Part shown: positions 1-8,440 of the stretch, piece after piece | How positions within the stretch are numbered: position 1 is the first letter of the stretch | Layout of the letters: each line of letters starts with the position of its first letter | Origin: Eggerthella sinensis | GTDB taxonomy: Bacteria; Actinomycetota; Coriobacteriia; Coriobacteriales; Eggerthellaceae | Direction of reading: 5' to 3' | Assembly: GCF_003339815.1 (NCBI RefSeq) | Contig: NZ_PPTT01000014.1 | Location: 1 to 64,000 of the forward strand | Length of the DNA: 64,000 nucleotides | Translations under genes and position numbers: made by a program | The notes under the pieces: generated by a model | Databases searched by the model: none | What the model saw: the letters and a program-made list of their open reading frames with translations, nothing else | Told to the model about the DNA's origin: nothing

Positions 1-199
1 CGATGTCGGCGCCTCCCACGGTCATGGCGATCACCTTCGAGCCCTCGTTGGCGGCAGCCAGCTGAGCGGCGGCCTCAATGGCGTTCAGGTCGTAGGCGGA
101 CACGGTGTTCTTCGCCTTGGAGTAGTCCAGAGAACCGTCGGCCGACACCTGGATATCCTGATCGTCGGGAACCACCTTGAAAGCAGCAACGATGTTCAT
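1..199 (-). CDS. etfB: Electron transfer flavoprotein beta subunit, N-terminal part (cut by window edge)
   Basis: Only the first 66 codons are inside the window; the C-terminus runs off the left edge. The protein begins MNIVAAFKVVPDDQDI and continues with the segment LDYSKAKNTVSAYDLNAIEA. This is the N-terminal nucleotide-binding fold of EtfB/FixA and closely matches the complete EtfB at 47384-48154. EtfB pairs with EtfA to carry electrons to or from acyl-CoA dehydrogenases. It lies 255 bases after the acyl-CoA ligase on the same strand, so it is probably the electron partner of the dehydrogenase at 2129-3277, but the long gap may hold its own promoter. An etfA gene is expected just beyond the edge (inference). 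The start is preceded by GGAAAGG six bases upstream. Confidence 0.88.
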   Translation of the reverse strand, partial: MNIVAAFKVVPDDQDIQVSADGSLDYSKAKNTVSAYDLNAIEAAAQLAAANEGSKVIAMTVGGADI

Positions 200-454
200 C
201 CTGTACCTTTCCCTTCTCGTTTGCCTTATGTATGTGCTTGCATGAAGCTGGCCGGGTGCCTCGCATCGCCACGTTCGACCCTGCGAACGATGCCTCCCGG
301 CGCGTTGATTGCAGTGTGCGACGCCGTAACCTTCGCGTCATCGCAAAATCGCTGTGAAACCATCATTACTCATATTTTAACGATGCACTCACCACCCTTG
401 AAGAACGGATGAAAGGGCAGATGAACCTTGGAAACCGGCCTGAAAGCCGCCGAA

Positions 455-2038
455 TCACTCCCCCGCGAATCCGTGGGCGGCGCGCAGCGCTTCGAGGCTC
501 ACTTTCATGCCGCATCGCGGGAAATCGTCGAGGGCGACGTAGTAGCGCGGCACCTTGATGGACGCCAGACGCGCGCGGGCGAAGCGCTCGAGCGCGTCCC
601 GGTCGAAAGCGGCGCCCTCGCGCAGGAGCACGAGCGCCTTGGGCACCTCGCCCCGCGCGCCGTCGGGCACGCCGAGGACGCGGCAGTCCTCCACGGACGG
701 ATGGGCCTTCAGCGCGTTCTCAATCTCGATGGGAAACACGTTCTCGCCGTTGCAGATGAGCATGTTCTTCTTGCGGCCTTGCAGGTGCACGTAGCCCTCG
801 GCGTCGCGGTGCCCGATGTCGCCCGAGTGCACCCACCCGTCCTCGTCGAGCACCTCGGCGGTGGCCGCCGGGTCCTTCCAGTAGCCGGAGAACGTGACCG
901 GGCCGCGCCACCATAGCTCGCCGTCCTCGCCGGCGGCCACCTCGCGCCCGTCCTCGTCCACGATACGCAGCTCGTTGAAGTACATCGGCTTGCCCACGGT
1001 CCCCCAGTGCGCGCGCACGTCGTCGAGCGAGAGGTCGTTCGCCGGCGGGTAGCAGTTGTTCGGGCCCGTCTCGGTCATGCCGTAGGCGTTGAGTATCTTG
1101 ATGCCGCGCTCCCAATACGCCATCATCGTCGACTCCGAGATGGCGCTTGCGCCGTTCGTGAGGCGCTCGTAGCTCGACAGGTCCGTCGTGGCGAAGGCGG
1201 GGTGCGAGGCCAGCCTGAGGTAGATGGCCTCGATGGCGATGCCCACGGTGGGCCGCTCCTGCTCGATGAGGCGCAGCAGGACGCCGGGTTCGAGCGTGTC
1301 GGTGAGCACGATGCGGCCGCCGGCCAGCAGCAGCGGCAGCACGGCGGAGTTCCAGCCGGCCGTGTGGAAGAAGGGCAGGAACACCACGCCGCAATCGGCC
1401 GCGGTCATGCCGGTGGTGAGCAGCTCGCTCATGGCGTTGTAGAACACCGCGCGGAAGCTGAGCACCGCCGATTTGGGCAGGCCCGTCGTGCCGCCCGTAT
1501 GGACGAGCATCTGCGGGTCCTCGAAGCCGAAGCCGCCGCGCGCCGCGAAGCGGGCGCTTCCGTCCGCCGTGCGGGAGGCGTCCGCGCCGCCGTCCACGAT
1601 GCGCTCGTAGGCCGAGCGCCCGTCGCGCGCGACGTCCCCGTCGATCGAGACGAGGACGCAGGCCGCGCGCGCCATCCGCACGCACGCCTCCATGGCGGCC
1701 CGATGCCGCTCGGACGCGAACACCACGCGCGGCTGCTCGCGCTCCACGAGCGGCGCCAGATCGACCGCGCGCAGACGGCAGTTGTACGTGGTGATGACGA
1801 TGCCCGTGAGGCAGCTCGCGTAGAACGCGTCGACGAACGCCGTGCAGTTCTCCGCGGCAAGCCCCACGACGTCCCCCGGTGCGAGCCCCTGCTCGTCGAC
1901 GAGGTACGCCGCGAGCCGCCGGGCGCGGTCGCCCAGCTCGCCGTAGGTGTAGCGCCTCCCGGCCGCGCTGTCGTACACCGCCTCCCTCTCGGGCGTCTGC
2001 TGCATGCGGTAGAAGAACCTCTGCACTGCATCGTTCAT
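455..2038 (-). CDS. AMP-forming acyl-CoA ligase
   Basis: A 527-residue class I adenylate-forming enzyme that would activate a carboxylic acid with ATP to the acyl-AMP and then the acyl-CoA. Visible motifs in order are the phosphate-binding loop HTGGTTGLPKS (about residue 175), YGMTETGPN, the hinge region SGDIGHRDAEGYVHLQGRKK, and a C-terminal GMKVSLEALR with the expected catalytic lysine. A start seven codons upstream is possible, but AAGGGGAG sits seven bases before the ATG at 2038, which decides the start. It follows the acyl-CoA dehydrogenase by 90 bases in the operon. By analogy with clostridial fldL it would prime the pathway by making the first CoA ester for the CoA-transferase. The substrate is not readable from sequence. 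Confidence 0.9.
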   Translation of the reverse strand: MNDAVQRFFYRMQQTPEREAVYDSAAGRRYTYGELGDRARRLAAYLVDEQGLAPGDVVGLAAENCTAFVDAFYASCLTGIVITTYNCRLRAVDLAPLVEREQPRVVFASERHRAAMEACVRMARAACVLVSIDGDVARDGRSAYERIVDGGADASRTADGSARFAARGGFGFEDPQMLVHTGGTTGLPKSAVLSFRAVFYNAMSELLTTGMTAADCGVVFLPFFHTAGWNSAVLPLLLAGGRIVLTDTLEPGVLLRLIEQERPTVGIAIEAIYLRLASHPAFATTDLSSYERLTNGASAISESTMMAYWERGIKILNAYGMTETGPNNCYPPANDLSLDDVRAHWGTVGKPMYFNELRIVDEDGREVAAGEDGELWWRGPVTFSGYWKDPAATAEVLDEDGWVHSGDIGHRDAEGYVHLQGRKKNMLICNGENVFPIEIENALKAHPSVEDCRVLGVPDGARGEVPKALVLLREGAAFDRDALERFARARLASIKVPRYYVALDDFPRCGMKVSLEALRAAHGFAGE

Positions 2039-2128
2039 GTAGCCACTCCCCTTGCGCACCGGTGTCCAACCTGCGCGCCCGTCCCCGAAGGTCGCGGGCG
2101 CGCAGCCCCTCGCGGCTCGCTGCCGCGC

Positions 2129-3277
2129 TTACTGTTTCGCCTGCTTGACCAGCGCGCGGCCGGCCGTGTGCACCATGATCTCCTCGGTACCCGCCATGAT
2201 ACGGTACACGCGCTGATCGCGCCAGAGACGCGAGATCGTGCAGTCGTGGCAGTAGCCGATGCCGCCCATGACCTGCAGGGCGTCGTCGATGACCTCGAAG
2301 GCCGCCTGGCCGGTGTAGCGCTTGGCCAGCGAGGCGTCGATGGAGATGCTCTGGCCGTTCATGCGCTTCCACAGGGCCTTGTAGCACATGTTCTGCATGT
2401 TCTCGATCTTGATCTTCATATCGGTGATCTTTTCCTGGATGAGCTGGAACGATCCGATGGGCTTGTTGAACTGGATGCGCGAGGCGGCGTGCTTGGCGGC
2501 CTGGTCGTAGGCGCAGCGGGCCATGCCCACGTTGTAGACGCAGCTCATGAGGCGCTCGATGTCGAAGTTCTTCATCAGCTGGATGAAGCCCTCGCCCTTC
2601 GTGCCCACGAGGTCGTCCGGGCTCACTTCCACGTCGTCGAGGTACACCTCGTAGGTGTGCATCATGTTGTTGCCGATCTTGTCGAGCTTGGCCATCTTCA
2701 CGCCGGGCTGGTCCATGCGCAAAAGGTACATGCTGAAGTCGTGCGTCACGTTCTCCGACTCGAAGTCGCGCACGACGCACAGCATGTACGGCGAGCAGTT
2801 CGCGCCCGTGTTGAACGTCTTGGTGCCGTTCACGTACAGCTTGCCGTCCTTCTGCTTGACGGTGGTGGTGGCCGCGGCGGAATCCGAGCCGGCCTGCGGC
2901 TCGGAGAAGCCCAACGTGAAGGGCTTGATGCCCTTGAGGCCCAGATCGCAGATGATCTTCTGCTGCTCGGGCGAGCCGAAGCTCAGGATGTCGTCCACCT
3001 CGAGCGACTGGTTCACCCAGGTGAGCGACGGCCAGCCGAGCGCGATGGCCTCTTCGGCCACGAGGAACTTCGTCAGCTCGTCGCAGGGCGTGCCGCCCAT
3101 CTCCTCGGGGATGCCGAGCGTGGCGAAGCCGGCTTCCACCGCGGCGTCGATGGCCTTCTGCGGCAGCTCGCCTTTGGCGTCGCACTCCTTGAAGTACGCG
3201 TCGTAGTTGCCGCGCGCCATCAGCTCGCGCACGCTGTCGAGCAGCAGCTGCTGCTCATCGGTCAATGCAAAATCCAT
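2129..3277 (-). CDS. Acyl-CoA dehydrogenase family enoyl-CoA reductase (CaiA/AcdA-like)
   Basis: A 382-residue FAD-dependent acyl-CoA dehydrogenase with usual family length. It begins MDFALTDEQQLLLDS, like E. coli CaiA (crotonobetainyl-CoA reductase). Other visible blocks are GFSEPQAGSDSAA (FAD/substrate loop), ASRIQFNKPIGSFQ and the C-terminal YRIMAGTEEIM. In that last block the position normally holding the catalytic glutamate (YEGT) is alanine. ATG at 3277 is chosen because AGGAG lies seven bases upstream; an ATG two codons earlier is too close to that site. In this operon it most likely reduces the enoyl-CoA made by the 2-hydroxyacyl-CoA dehydratase, taking electrons from EtfAB (inference from clostridial acdA-etfBA context). 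Confidence 0.9.
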   Translation of the reverse strand: MDFALTDEQQLLLDSVRELMARGNYDAYFKECDAKGELPQKAIDAAVEAGFATLGIPEEMGGTPCDELTKFLVAEEAIALGWPSLTWVNQSLEVDDILSFGSPEQQKIICDLGLKGIKPFTLGFSEPQAGSDSAAATTTVKQKDGKLYVNGTKTFNTGANCSPYMLCVVRDFESENVTHDFSMYLLRMDQPGVKMAKLDKIGNNMMHTYEVYLDDVEVSPDDLVGTKGEGFIQLMKNFDIERLMSCVYNVGMARCAYDQAAKHAASRIQFNKPIGSFQLIQEKITDMKIKIENMQNMCYKALWKRMNGQSISIDASLAKRYTGQAAFEVIDDALQVMGGIGYCHDCTISRLWRDQRVYRIMAGTEEIMVHTAGRALVKQAKQ

Positions 3278-3346
3278 GGTCATGCTCCTATCTTCGGCGC
3301 GGCCGCGCGTCAGGGCGGCCGCATTGGTTGAACGGACGGCGCGAGC

Positions 3347-4141
3347 CTACGCGGCCGACGCCTTCTCGAGGGCGTACAGGGCGGCGCCCAGCGCGCCGTT
3401 GTACTGGGCAAGCGGCGAGGTGACGATGTCGTACCCGGCCAGGGCGGCCAAACGGCGGCGCAGCCCCTCGTTGAGGGCCACGCCCCCGGTCATGGCCACG
3501 CCAGGCTCCACGCCGACGCGTCGCATGAGGCCGTGGGTGCGCTCGACCACGGACAGGTGGATGCCCGCGACGATGTTCGGTATGGACTCGCCCTGGGACA
3601 GCTTCGAGATCACCTCGGATTCGGCGAACACGGTGCACGTGGACGATACGGGCGACACCTTCTCGGCCCGCGCGTCGTACGCGGACAGGTCGGCCACCGT
3701 GCAGCCGAAGATGGAGGCCATCACGTCGAGGAAGCGCCCGGTGCCGGCGGCGCACTTGTCGTTCATGACGAAGTTCTCCAACCGGCCGCGCTCGTCGACG
3801 CGCAGCACCTTGGCGTCCTGCCCGCCGATGTCCACGATGGTGCGCACGCCGGGGAACAGGCGCGCCGCCCCCTTCGCGTGGCACGACAGCTCGGACAGCT
3901 GCTCGTCGGCGTCGGCGAGCAGATGCCGGCCGTAGCCCGTCGAGCACACGGCCGCCATGGTTGCCATCGTGCTGCCGTCGCCCAGCGCGTCGAACGCTGC
4001 GGCGAGCGCCTTCTGCGGACCGGCCGTGCCGGCGCCGCTCGGGTGCAGGCCCGTGCCCGCCACCTCGCCGCGCTCGTCGACGATGACGCACTTCGAGGCC
4101 GTGGAGCCCACGTCGATGCCCAGATACCACCGCGTTCCCAT
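3347..4141 (-). CDS. 2-hydroxyacyl-CoA dehydratase activator ATPase (HgdC/FldI type)
   Basis: A 264-residue BadF/BadG/BcrA/BcrD-type ASKHA ATPase. The N-terminus has the phosphate-1 motif GIDVGSTASKCVI; the middle has VDIGGQDAKVL; later come MTGGVALN and ALGAALYALE. Two cysteines in NDKCAAGTGRF (Cys130) and SSTCTVFAESEV (Cys169) match the pair that in HgdC coordinates the [4Fe-4S] cluster bridging the homodimer. This protein drives one electron at very low potential into the dehydratase at the cost of ATP. It starts 14 bases after the smaller dehydratase subunit gene, consistent with co-translation. Family assignment is firm; the specific pathway is inferred from neighbours. Confidence 0.94.
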   Translation of the reverse strand: MGTRWYLGIDVGSTASKCVIVDERGEVAGTGLHPSGAGTAGPQKALAAAFDALGDGSTMATMAAVCSTGYGRHLLADADEQLSELSCHAKGAARLFPGVRTIVDIGGQDAKVLRVDERGRLENFVMNDKCAAGTGRFLDVMASIFGCTVADLSAYDARAEKVSPVSSTCTVFAESEVISKLSQGESIPNIVAGIHLSVVERTHGLMRRVGVEPGVAMTGGVALNEGLRRRLAALAGYDIVTSPLAQYNGALGAALYALEKASAA

Positions 4142-4155
4142 AGCGAACCTGCTTT

Positions 4156-5286
4156 CTAGCCGATGAGCTCGGCGAACGTTTCGAGCTGCGTGCGCGCCTG
4201 GCCGTAGGTCTCGGTGCTCTGGTCCACCTCGATGGTGACCACGGGCACGCCGGCGGCCTTGCACTCCCGCTTCGTGATGGGCTCGTCGTACTCCTCCGGG
4301 TCGCAGAACTTGGCCATGAGGATGACCACGCCCGCGGCGCCCGCCTCCTGCGCGAGGGCCGGGATGCGGCGGCAGTGGTCTTTGTGCGGGTCGAACAGCA
4401 CCGAGTCGCACTTCAGCGCGCACCAGCCGTCGGCGAGGGCCTCGACGGGGTCGCCTTCCTCGGGAACCTGCAGCGCGAACGCGCGCGATTCCTTGGCGAG
4501 GTCGTCGGCCACGATGGCGAACTTGTTGTCCTCGAGGATGGCGCTGATGGACGGGATGTCCTCGTAGATGCCCGACAGCACGATGGGCTTGTAGCCCTCC
4601 AGGCTCGACGGCAGCGCGGCCAAAGCCTCGTTGAGCGCGCGCACGAGGGGCAGGTGCTCGTCTTTGAGCAGGTAGTAGCCGGCGTTGATCACGTTCACGC
4701 GGTCGGTGACGGACACCTCGGCCGGATGCTGCCCGGCCAGCTGCACGAACGTGCGCATGGCGGCGCGCCACTCGTTGTACAGCGCGATGGAGGCGCGCAG
4801 GTCGTCGTCCTCGATGATGGTGCCGAGGCACTCCTCCACGTCTCGCTTGACTTCGGTGTAGGAGTCGATGGCGTACTGGCGGCCGCCCGGGAAGGCGCGG
4901 TTCTGCGGCTGCGACACGAAGATCATGGGGATCTTCGACCCCACGCCCGCCGACCAGTTCTGCGAGAAGGGCCGCAGGTTGTCGCACAGCCCCGTGATCA
5001 TCATGCCGGACAGCTGGTCCAGCTTGCCGGTGAGGCCCATCTCAAGCGTCATCTGGCAGATGGAGCAGAAGAACGGCGGGAAGTACTTCTTGGCCTCGAC
5101 GGCCGGCCCCACCATGCCCCACACGCCGAACGGCACGCCGCCGCCGGCGTGGACGAGCTCCTCGGGCACGTAGTACGGTCCCACGCCGATGATGCGCTTG
5201 CCCTCGGCAACGTAGCGCTCGACCTGCGCGGACGGGTTCGATGCCGCCGCGGCGAAGGGCGCCAGCAGCTCCTTGATATCCGACAT
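4156..5286 (-). CDS. 2-hydroxyacyl-CoA dehydratase, smaller subunit (FldC/HgdB type)
   Basis: A 376-residue member of the HgdB/FldC family. It carries cysteine motifs FFCSICQMTLE and TGLCDNLRP near the N-terminus and a late MAKFCDPEEYDEP block, consistent with ligation of a [4Fe-4S] cluster. With the larger subunit encoded three bases upstream it would form the heterodimer that removes water from a (R)-2-hydroxyacyl-CoA through a ketyl radical, giving the 2,3-enoyl-CoA. Strictly anaerobic, oxygen-sensitive chemistry is known for the family. The start ATG at 5286 has AGAAGGGGG upstream. Which acid is used cannot be told from the sequence. Confidence 0.93.
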   Translation of the reverse strand: MSDIKELLAPFAAAASNPSAQVERYVAEGKRIIGVGPYYVPEELVHAGGGVPFGVWGMVGPAVEAKKYFPPFFCSICQMTLEMGLTGKLDQLSGMMITGLCDNLRPFSQNWSAGVGSKIPMIFVSQPQNRAFPGGRQYAIDSYTEVKRDVEECLGTIIEDDDLRASIALYNEWRAAMRTFVQLAGQHPAEVSVTDRVNVINAGYYLLKDEHLPLVRALNEALAALPSSLEGYKPIVLSGIYEDIPSISAILEDNKFAIVADDLAKESRAFALQVPEEGDPVEALADGWCALKCDSVLFDPHKDHCRRIPALAQEAGAAGVVILMAKFCDPEEYDEPITKRECKAAGVPVVTIEVDQSTETYGQARTQLETFAELIG

Positions 5287-5289
5287 GGT

Positions 5290-6543
5290 CTATTCCCCCT
5301 TCTTGTTGTTCTGCATGATTTCCACAAGGCCCTGCAGGCGCGTCTCGTACTGCGCCTCGCTGAAGTTGCGCGGGTCGGACTGATCGCCGTCGAACAGGAC
5401 GACGGGGATGTTGAGGTCGCGCGAGATGCGGCGGCCCATCTCGGGCATGAAGCCCGACCACATCTTGCAGGAGCGGTTGATGTGAATGAGCGCGCCGTCG
5501 CACTTGCCGTCCTTGCACAGCTTCTCGCGGGCCTCGGTGGCGCGCTCGAGGTTCTGGCAGTTCGGCACGTCGATGCAGGCCTTCATCCATCCGTCCACGT
5601 CCTCGTACACGCCGGAGAACGCCGGGCAGTACACGCAGCCGGTGACGTTGACGCCGTTCGCCCACATAGGCATGGACGTGGCGCGCAGGTACGGCCACAC
5701 CGCGATGCCCTCGTAGAGGATGCGGTACTGCTCGTCGGGCTTGAACGTGGACTTGTTGATTTTCACGTACTGCCTGCACTCGTCGATGAGGTAGGTGAAC
5801 GCGTCGAGCGACTCCTTCTTCGGGCGTGCGGTGGTGGCGATGGCCATGTGGTTGAACAGGTCGAAGCCGTTCATGGGCGAGGGGTCGTACTGCACGTACG
5901 ACGTGGCCTCGAGCCACGCCTTGCTCACGGCCACCGACGTGTCGCACACCTCCTGGAAACGCTCCTCGTCCCAGGTCTTGCCCGTGATCTTCTCCAGCTG
6001 CTCAACGAGGTACTCGTACTGCGCCTTGAGGTATTTGATGCGCTTGTCGTCCACGTCGTGCTGGTCGTTGAACGGGATGTCGAAGAACAGCATGGGCACG
6101 TCGAGCATATAGGACAGGTCCTCGTACCAGGGCATCATGGTCTCGCAGATGGACGTGGCGCCCAGCACGAAGTCGGGCAGGGGCATGTCGCGCTCGCCGT
6201 TCGGGCATGCGCCCAGATCGGCGTAGGCGAGGTTGATGCGCGCGTAGGCGCAGATGTCGTTGGAGAACCCAAGCTCGCCCTCGGCGTGCTCGATGAGGGG
6301 CAGGCTGCCGCCCTTCGCCGAGATGGCGGCCGCCTGGCTTTCGGGGTACACCACGTGCAGCCCGAACGTCTCGGCGATCTCCGGCGGGAAGTTCGACGAG
6401 CACCAGCCCACCATCTCGCCGCGCTCCTTCGCCTCGTAGGCCTGCTCGTACATCTTCTCGGAAAGCTGGGCGAGCACCTTGATAGCCGGGACGTGCTTGG
6501 GCTTCTCGGGGGCCTGCTCCGGGGCCTTTTCTTCAGTGGTCAT
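5290..6543 (-). CDS. 2-hydroxyacyl-CoA dehydratase, larger subunit (FldB/HgdA type)
   Basis: A 417-residue partner of the adjacent dehydratase subunit. Cysteines are visible in VGWCSSNFPPEI, SICETMMPWYE, GCVYCPAFSG and INRSCKMWSGFMPEMGRR, matching the cluster-binding and active-site regions of HgdA/FldB proteins. An N-terminal 20-residue Glu/Lys/Pro-rich tail precedes the conserved fold. The gene follows the CoA-transferase by 15 bases, and its stop is three bases from the next start, so the two subunits are probably produced in equal amounts. Substrate range is inferred to be an aromatic or branched 2-hydroxyacyl-CoA because the gene order parallels fld and had clusters. Confidence 0.93.
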   Translation of the reverse strand: MTTEEKAPEQAPEKPKHVPAIKVLAQLSEKMYEQAYEAKERGEMVGWCSSNFPPEIAETFGLHVVYPESQAAAISAKGGSLPLIEHAEGELGFSNDICAYARINLAYADLGACPNGERDMPLPDFVLGATSICETMMPWYEDLSYMLDVPMLFFDIPFNDQHDVDDKRIKYLKAQYEYLVEQLEKITGKTWDEERFQEVCDTSVAVSKAWLEATSYVQYDPSPMNGFDLFNHMAIATTARPKKESLDAFTYLIDECRQYVKINKSTFKPDEQYRILYEGIAVWPYLRATSMPMWANGVNVTGCVYCPAFSGVYEDVDGWMKACIDVPNCQNLERATEAREKLCKDGKCDGALIHINRSCKMWSGFMPEMGRRISRDLNIPVVLFDGDQSDPRNFSEAQYETRLQGLVEIMQNNKKGE

Positions 6544-6558
6544 AGTCGTGCTCCCTCT

Positions 6559-7725
6559 CTACTCGATGCCGAATTCCTGGAACACCTTGGCGTTGTCCGC
6601 GCCGATGGGCTTGCCCTGCGCGGCCTCGGGCTCGTCCATGCCGTTGAAGCGGATGGGCGGCTGGCCGAGCGTGGTCTGCTTGCCGTTGGGATAGGTGATG
6701 GGGGCCATGAAGCGGTTCTCGAGCGCCTGGGGGTTCTCGTGGTTGTCCTTGAAGTCGGCGAGCTTCGTCACCACGATGTCGGCCGCGCGCAGGCGCTGCA
6801 CGATGTCATCGGCGTCGAACTGCGCGAACGCCCGCTCGAGGTGGTCGAGCGCCTCGATCTTGTTCTGCGGGTCGTGGATGGCCATCTTGGTGTTGTAGCG
6901 CTCGTCGTCGATGAGCTCGGGGATGCCGAGCGCCGTGCACAGCGGGCCCCAGTAGCGGTCGTACTCGTTGATGGTGATGGACACCCACTCGCCGTCGCGC
7001 GTGCGGTACGGCGAGGAGTTCGGCGGGCACGTCTGGCGGGTGCGCGGGTACTCGTAGCCGTTCACGTTGAGGGCCGAGAGGATGGAGGTGAGCCACACGC
7101 CCGTGCCGTACAGCGAGGAGGTGACGTAGTCGCCCTCCCCCGTCTTCGCGCGGCGGTACAGCGCGGTGCCGATGGCGCCGGCCAGCATCGTGCCGCACGC
7201 GATGTCGCCGAAGCCGTAGGCGGCGCCCATCGGGTAGGACTTCTCGGTTTCCACCATCATGCCCTTCGAGAAGCCGGTCTCGGCGAACAGGGCCACGAGG
7301 TCGAAGCCCGGCGCGTCCTTCATGGCGCCCTTGTCGCCGTAGCCCGAGAACGTGGCGCACACGAGGCGCGGGTAGCGCCCCTTGAGGCTGTCGTAGTCGA
7401 GGCCCATCTTGGCGAGCGCCTTGGTGCGGTTGTTCGTCAAGAAGACATCGGCCTGCCCGAGCAGCTGATGGAAGCGCTGCATGTCCTCGGGATCGCGCAA
7501 GTCGAGGCTCACGAAGTCCTTGCCGCCGTTGATGGTGTCGAACAGCATGTTCTCCTCGTTCGAGCACGGCACGCCGAACGGCGTGGCGAAGAAGCGCTGC
7601 ACGTCGCCCTTCGGCGGTTCCACCTTGATGACGCGGGCGCCTTGCGTGGCCAGCACCCTCCCGCATGCTGGCACGGCGAAGTAGCTGCTCAGCTCGACGA
7701 CCGTGACGCCTTCCAAAGGTTTCAT
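6559..7725 (-). CDS. Family III CoA-transferase (CaiB/BaiF; FldA/HadA-like), first gene of the dehydratase operon
   Basis: A 388-residue family III CoA-transferase. It begins MKPLEGVTVVELSSYFAVP, typical for the family, and contains DVFLTNNRTKALAKMGLDY and FGDIACG. The aspartate of FGD aligns with the catalytic aspartate that forms the acyl anhydride/thioester intermediate in formyl-CoA transferase. It would move CoA from the reduced product (or enoyl-CoA) to a new 2-hydroxy acid, allowing cycling without ATP per turn. It is the first gene of the operon; its upstream region shares a 20 bp element with the sulfatase promoter region (7790-7809 versus 11790-11809). Confidence 0.92.
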   Translation of the reverse strand: MKPLEGVTVVELSSYFAVPACGRVLATQGARVIKVEPPKGDVQRFFATPFGVPCSNEENMLFDTINGGKDFVSLDLRDPEDMQRFHQLLGQADVFLTNNRTKALAKMGLDYDSLKGRYPRLVCATFSGYGDKGAMKDAPGFDLVALFAETGFSKGMMVETEKSYPMGAAYGFGDIACGTMLAGAIGTALYRRAKTGEGDYVTSSLYGTGVWLTSILSALNVNGYEYPRTRQTCPPNSSPYRTRDGEWVSITINEYDRYWGPLCTALGIPELIDDERYNTKMAIHDPQNKIEALDHLERAFAQFDADDIVQRLRAADIVVTKLADFKDNHENPQALENRFMAPITYPNGKQTTLGQPPIRFNGMDEPEAAQGKPIGADNAKVFQEFGIE

Positions 7726-7789
7726 AGCTATCCCTTTCCTTTTGACGAGGTTTCTTTTTCTGCATACCCCATGCTAGGCACTCGGCCCT

Positions 7790-7809
7790 GCATGGGAGAA
7801 ATACCGATT
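7790..7809 (-). promoter_or_regulatory. 20 bp element upstream of the dehydratase operon, shared with the sulfatase operon
   Basis: On the coding strand the element reads AATCGGTATTTCTCCCATGC and ends 65 bases before the CoA-transferase start. The sulfatase gene has AATGGCTATTTCTCCTATGC at almost the same distance (60 bases). Seventeen of 20 positions agree, and further downstream both have a TAG[CG]ATGG block that could serve as a -10 region. It may be an activator-dependent promoter or an operator; the regulator is unknown. Confidence 0.45.
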
Positions 7810-7897
7810 CGCTCGCGCCCCGGCGCCGATCCGCATCGCGGGGCCGCCTCCGCGGCATACCCCCCGATGCGATTCGGCATAGGCGCAGGCACGCCGC

Positions 7898-8440
7898 CTA
7901 GATGGTGCTCAACACGGGGAACACCGTGTACACGACGCCGCCCAGCGCGCCGCAGATGACGACGGTGAGGATGGGCGTGGTCTTGAGCTTGGCGACGAGG
8001 AACAGGCCCACGGCCACGAACAGGATGCTCGAAAGGCTCGTGAGGGCGGTCTGCGCGACGGACAGGCAGGCGGCCGCCACGATGCCGATGGCCAGCGGGC
8101 GGATGCCGGCGAAGGCCTTGCGCACGGTGACGTTGTCCTTGAGCTTGTCGTAGAACACCGAGATGGCGAGCGCGAGGACGAACGGAATGGCCATGGTGGC
8201 GATGGGGCACAGGATGCCGCCGGGGATGCCGCACAGCGTGTAGCCGATGGCGGCCGAGGCGTTGACGGCCATGGAGCCGGGCGTCATCTGGGCGATGGCG
8301 ACGAGGTTCACGAACACCTCGGGCGTGATGAGCTGCTGGGCGACGATGATCTCCTTCTGGATGAAGGCCAGCACCGCGTAGCCTCCGCCGAAGGCGAACG
8401 CGCCGATTTGCAGGAACGACAGGATAAGGCTAAGCAGCAT
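7898..8440 (-). CDS. CHR-family (chromate/oxyanion) transporter, half-size subunit 2
   Basis: A 180-residue single-CHR-domain membrane protein beginning MLLSLILSFLQIGAFAFGGGYAVLAFIQKE. It has the family's FGGGYAV loop and PGSMAVNASAAIGY motif and about five or six hydrophobic segments. Half-size CHR proteins act as heterodimers with a second half encoded next door; here the two genes overlap by 11 bases (8430-8440). Known members move chromate, and sulfate has been suggested as the natural substrate for some. Placement at the end of a sulfatase operon makes sulfate export plausible here (inference). Confidence 0.87.
   Translation of the reverse strand: MLLSLILSFLQIGAFAFGGGYAVLAFIQKEIIVAQQLITPEVFVNLVAIAQMTPGSMAVNASAAIGYTLCGIPGGILCPIATMAIPFVLALAISVFYDKLKDNVTVRKAFAGIRPLAIGIVAAACLSVAQTALTSLSSILFVAVGLFLVAKLKTTPILTVVICGALGGVVYTVFPVLSTI

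Noticed and set aside
428-3331. Long open frames opposite the acyl-CoA ligase and dehydrogenase genes (and similar ones through the window)
   Set aside because: G/C-rich codon bias leaves few stops on the opposite strand; these frames show Ala/Arg/His-rich composition without domains and lack ribosome binding sites.
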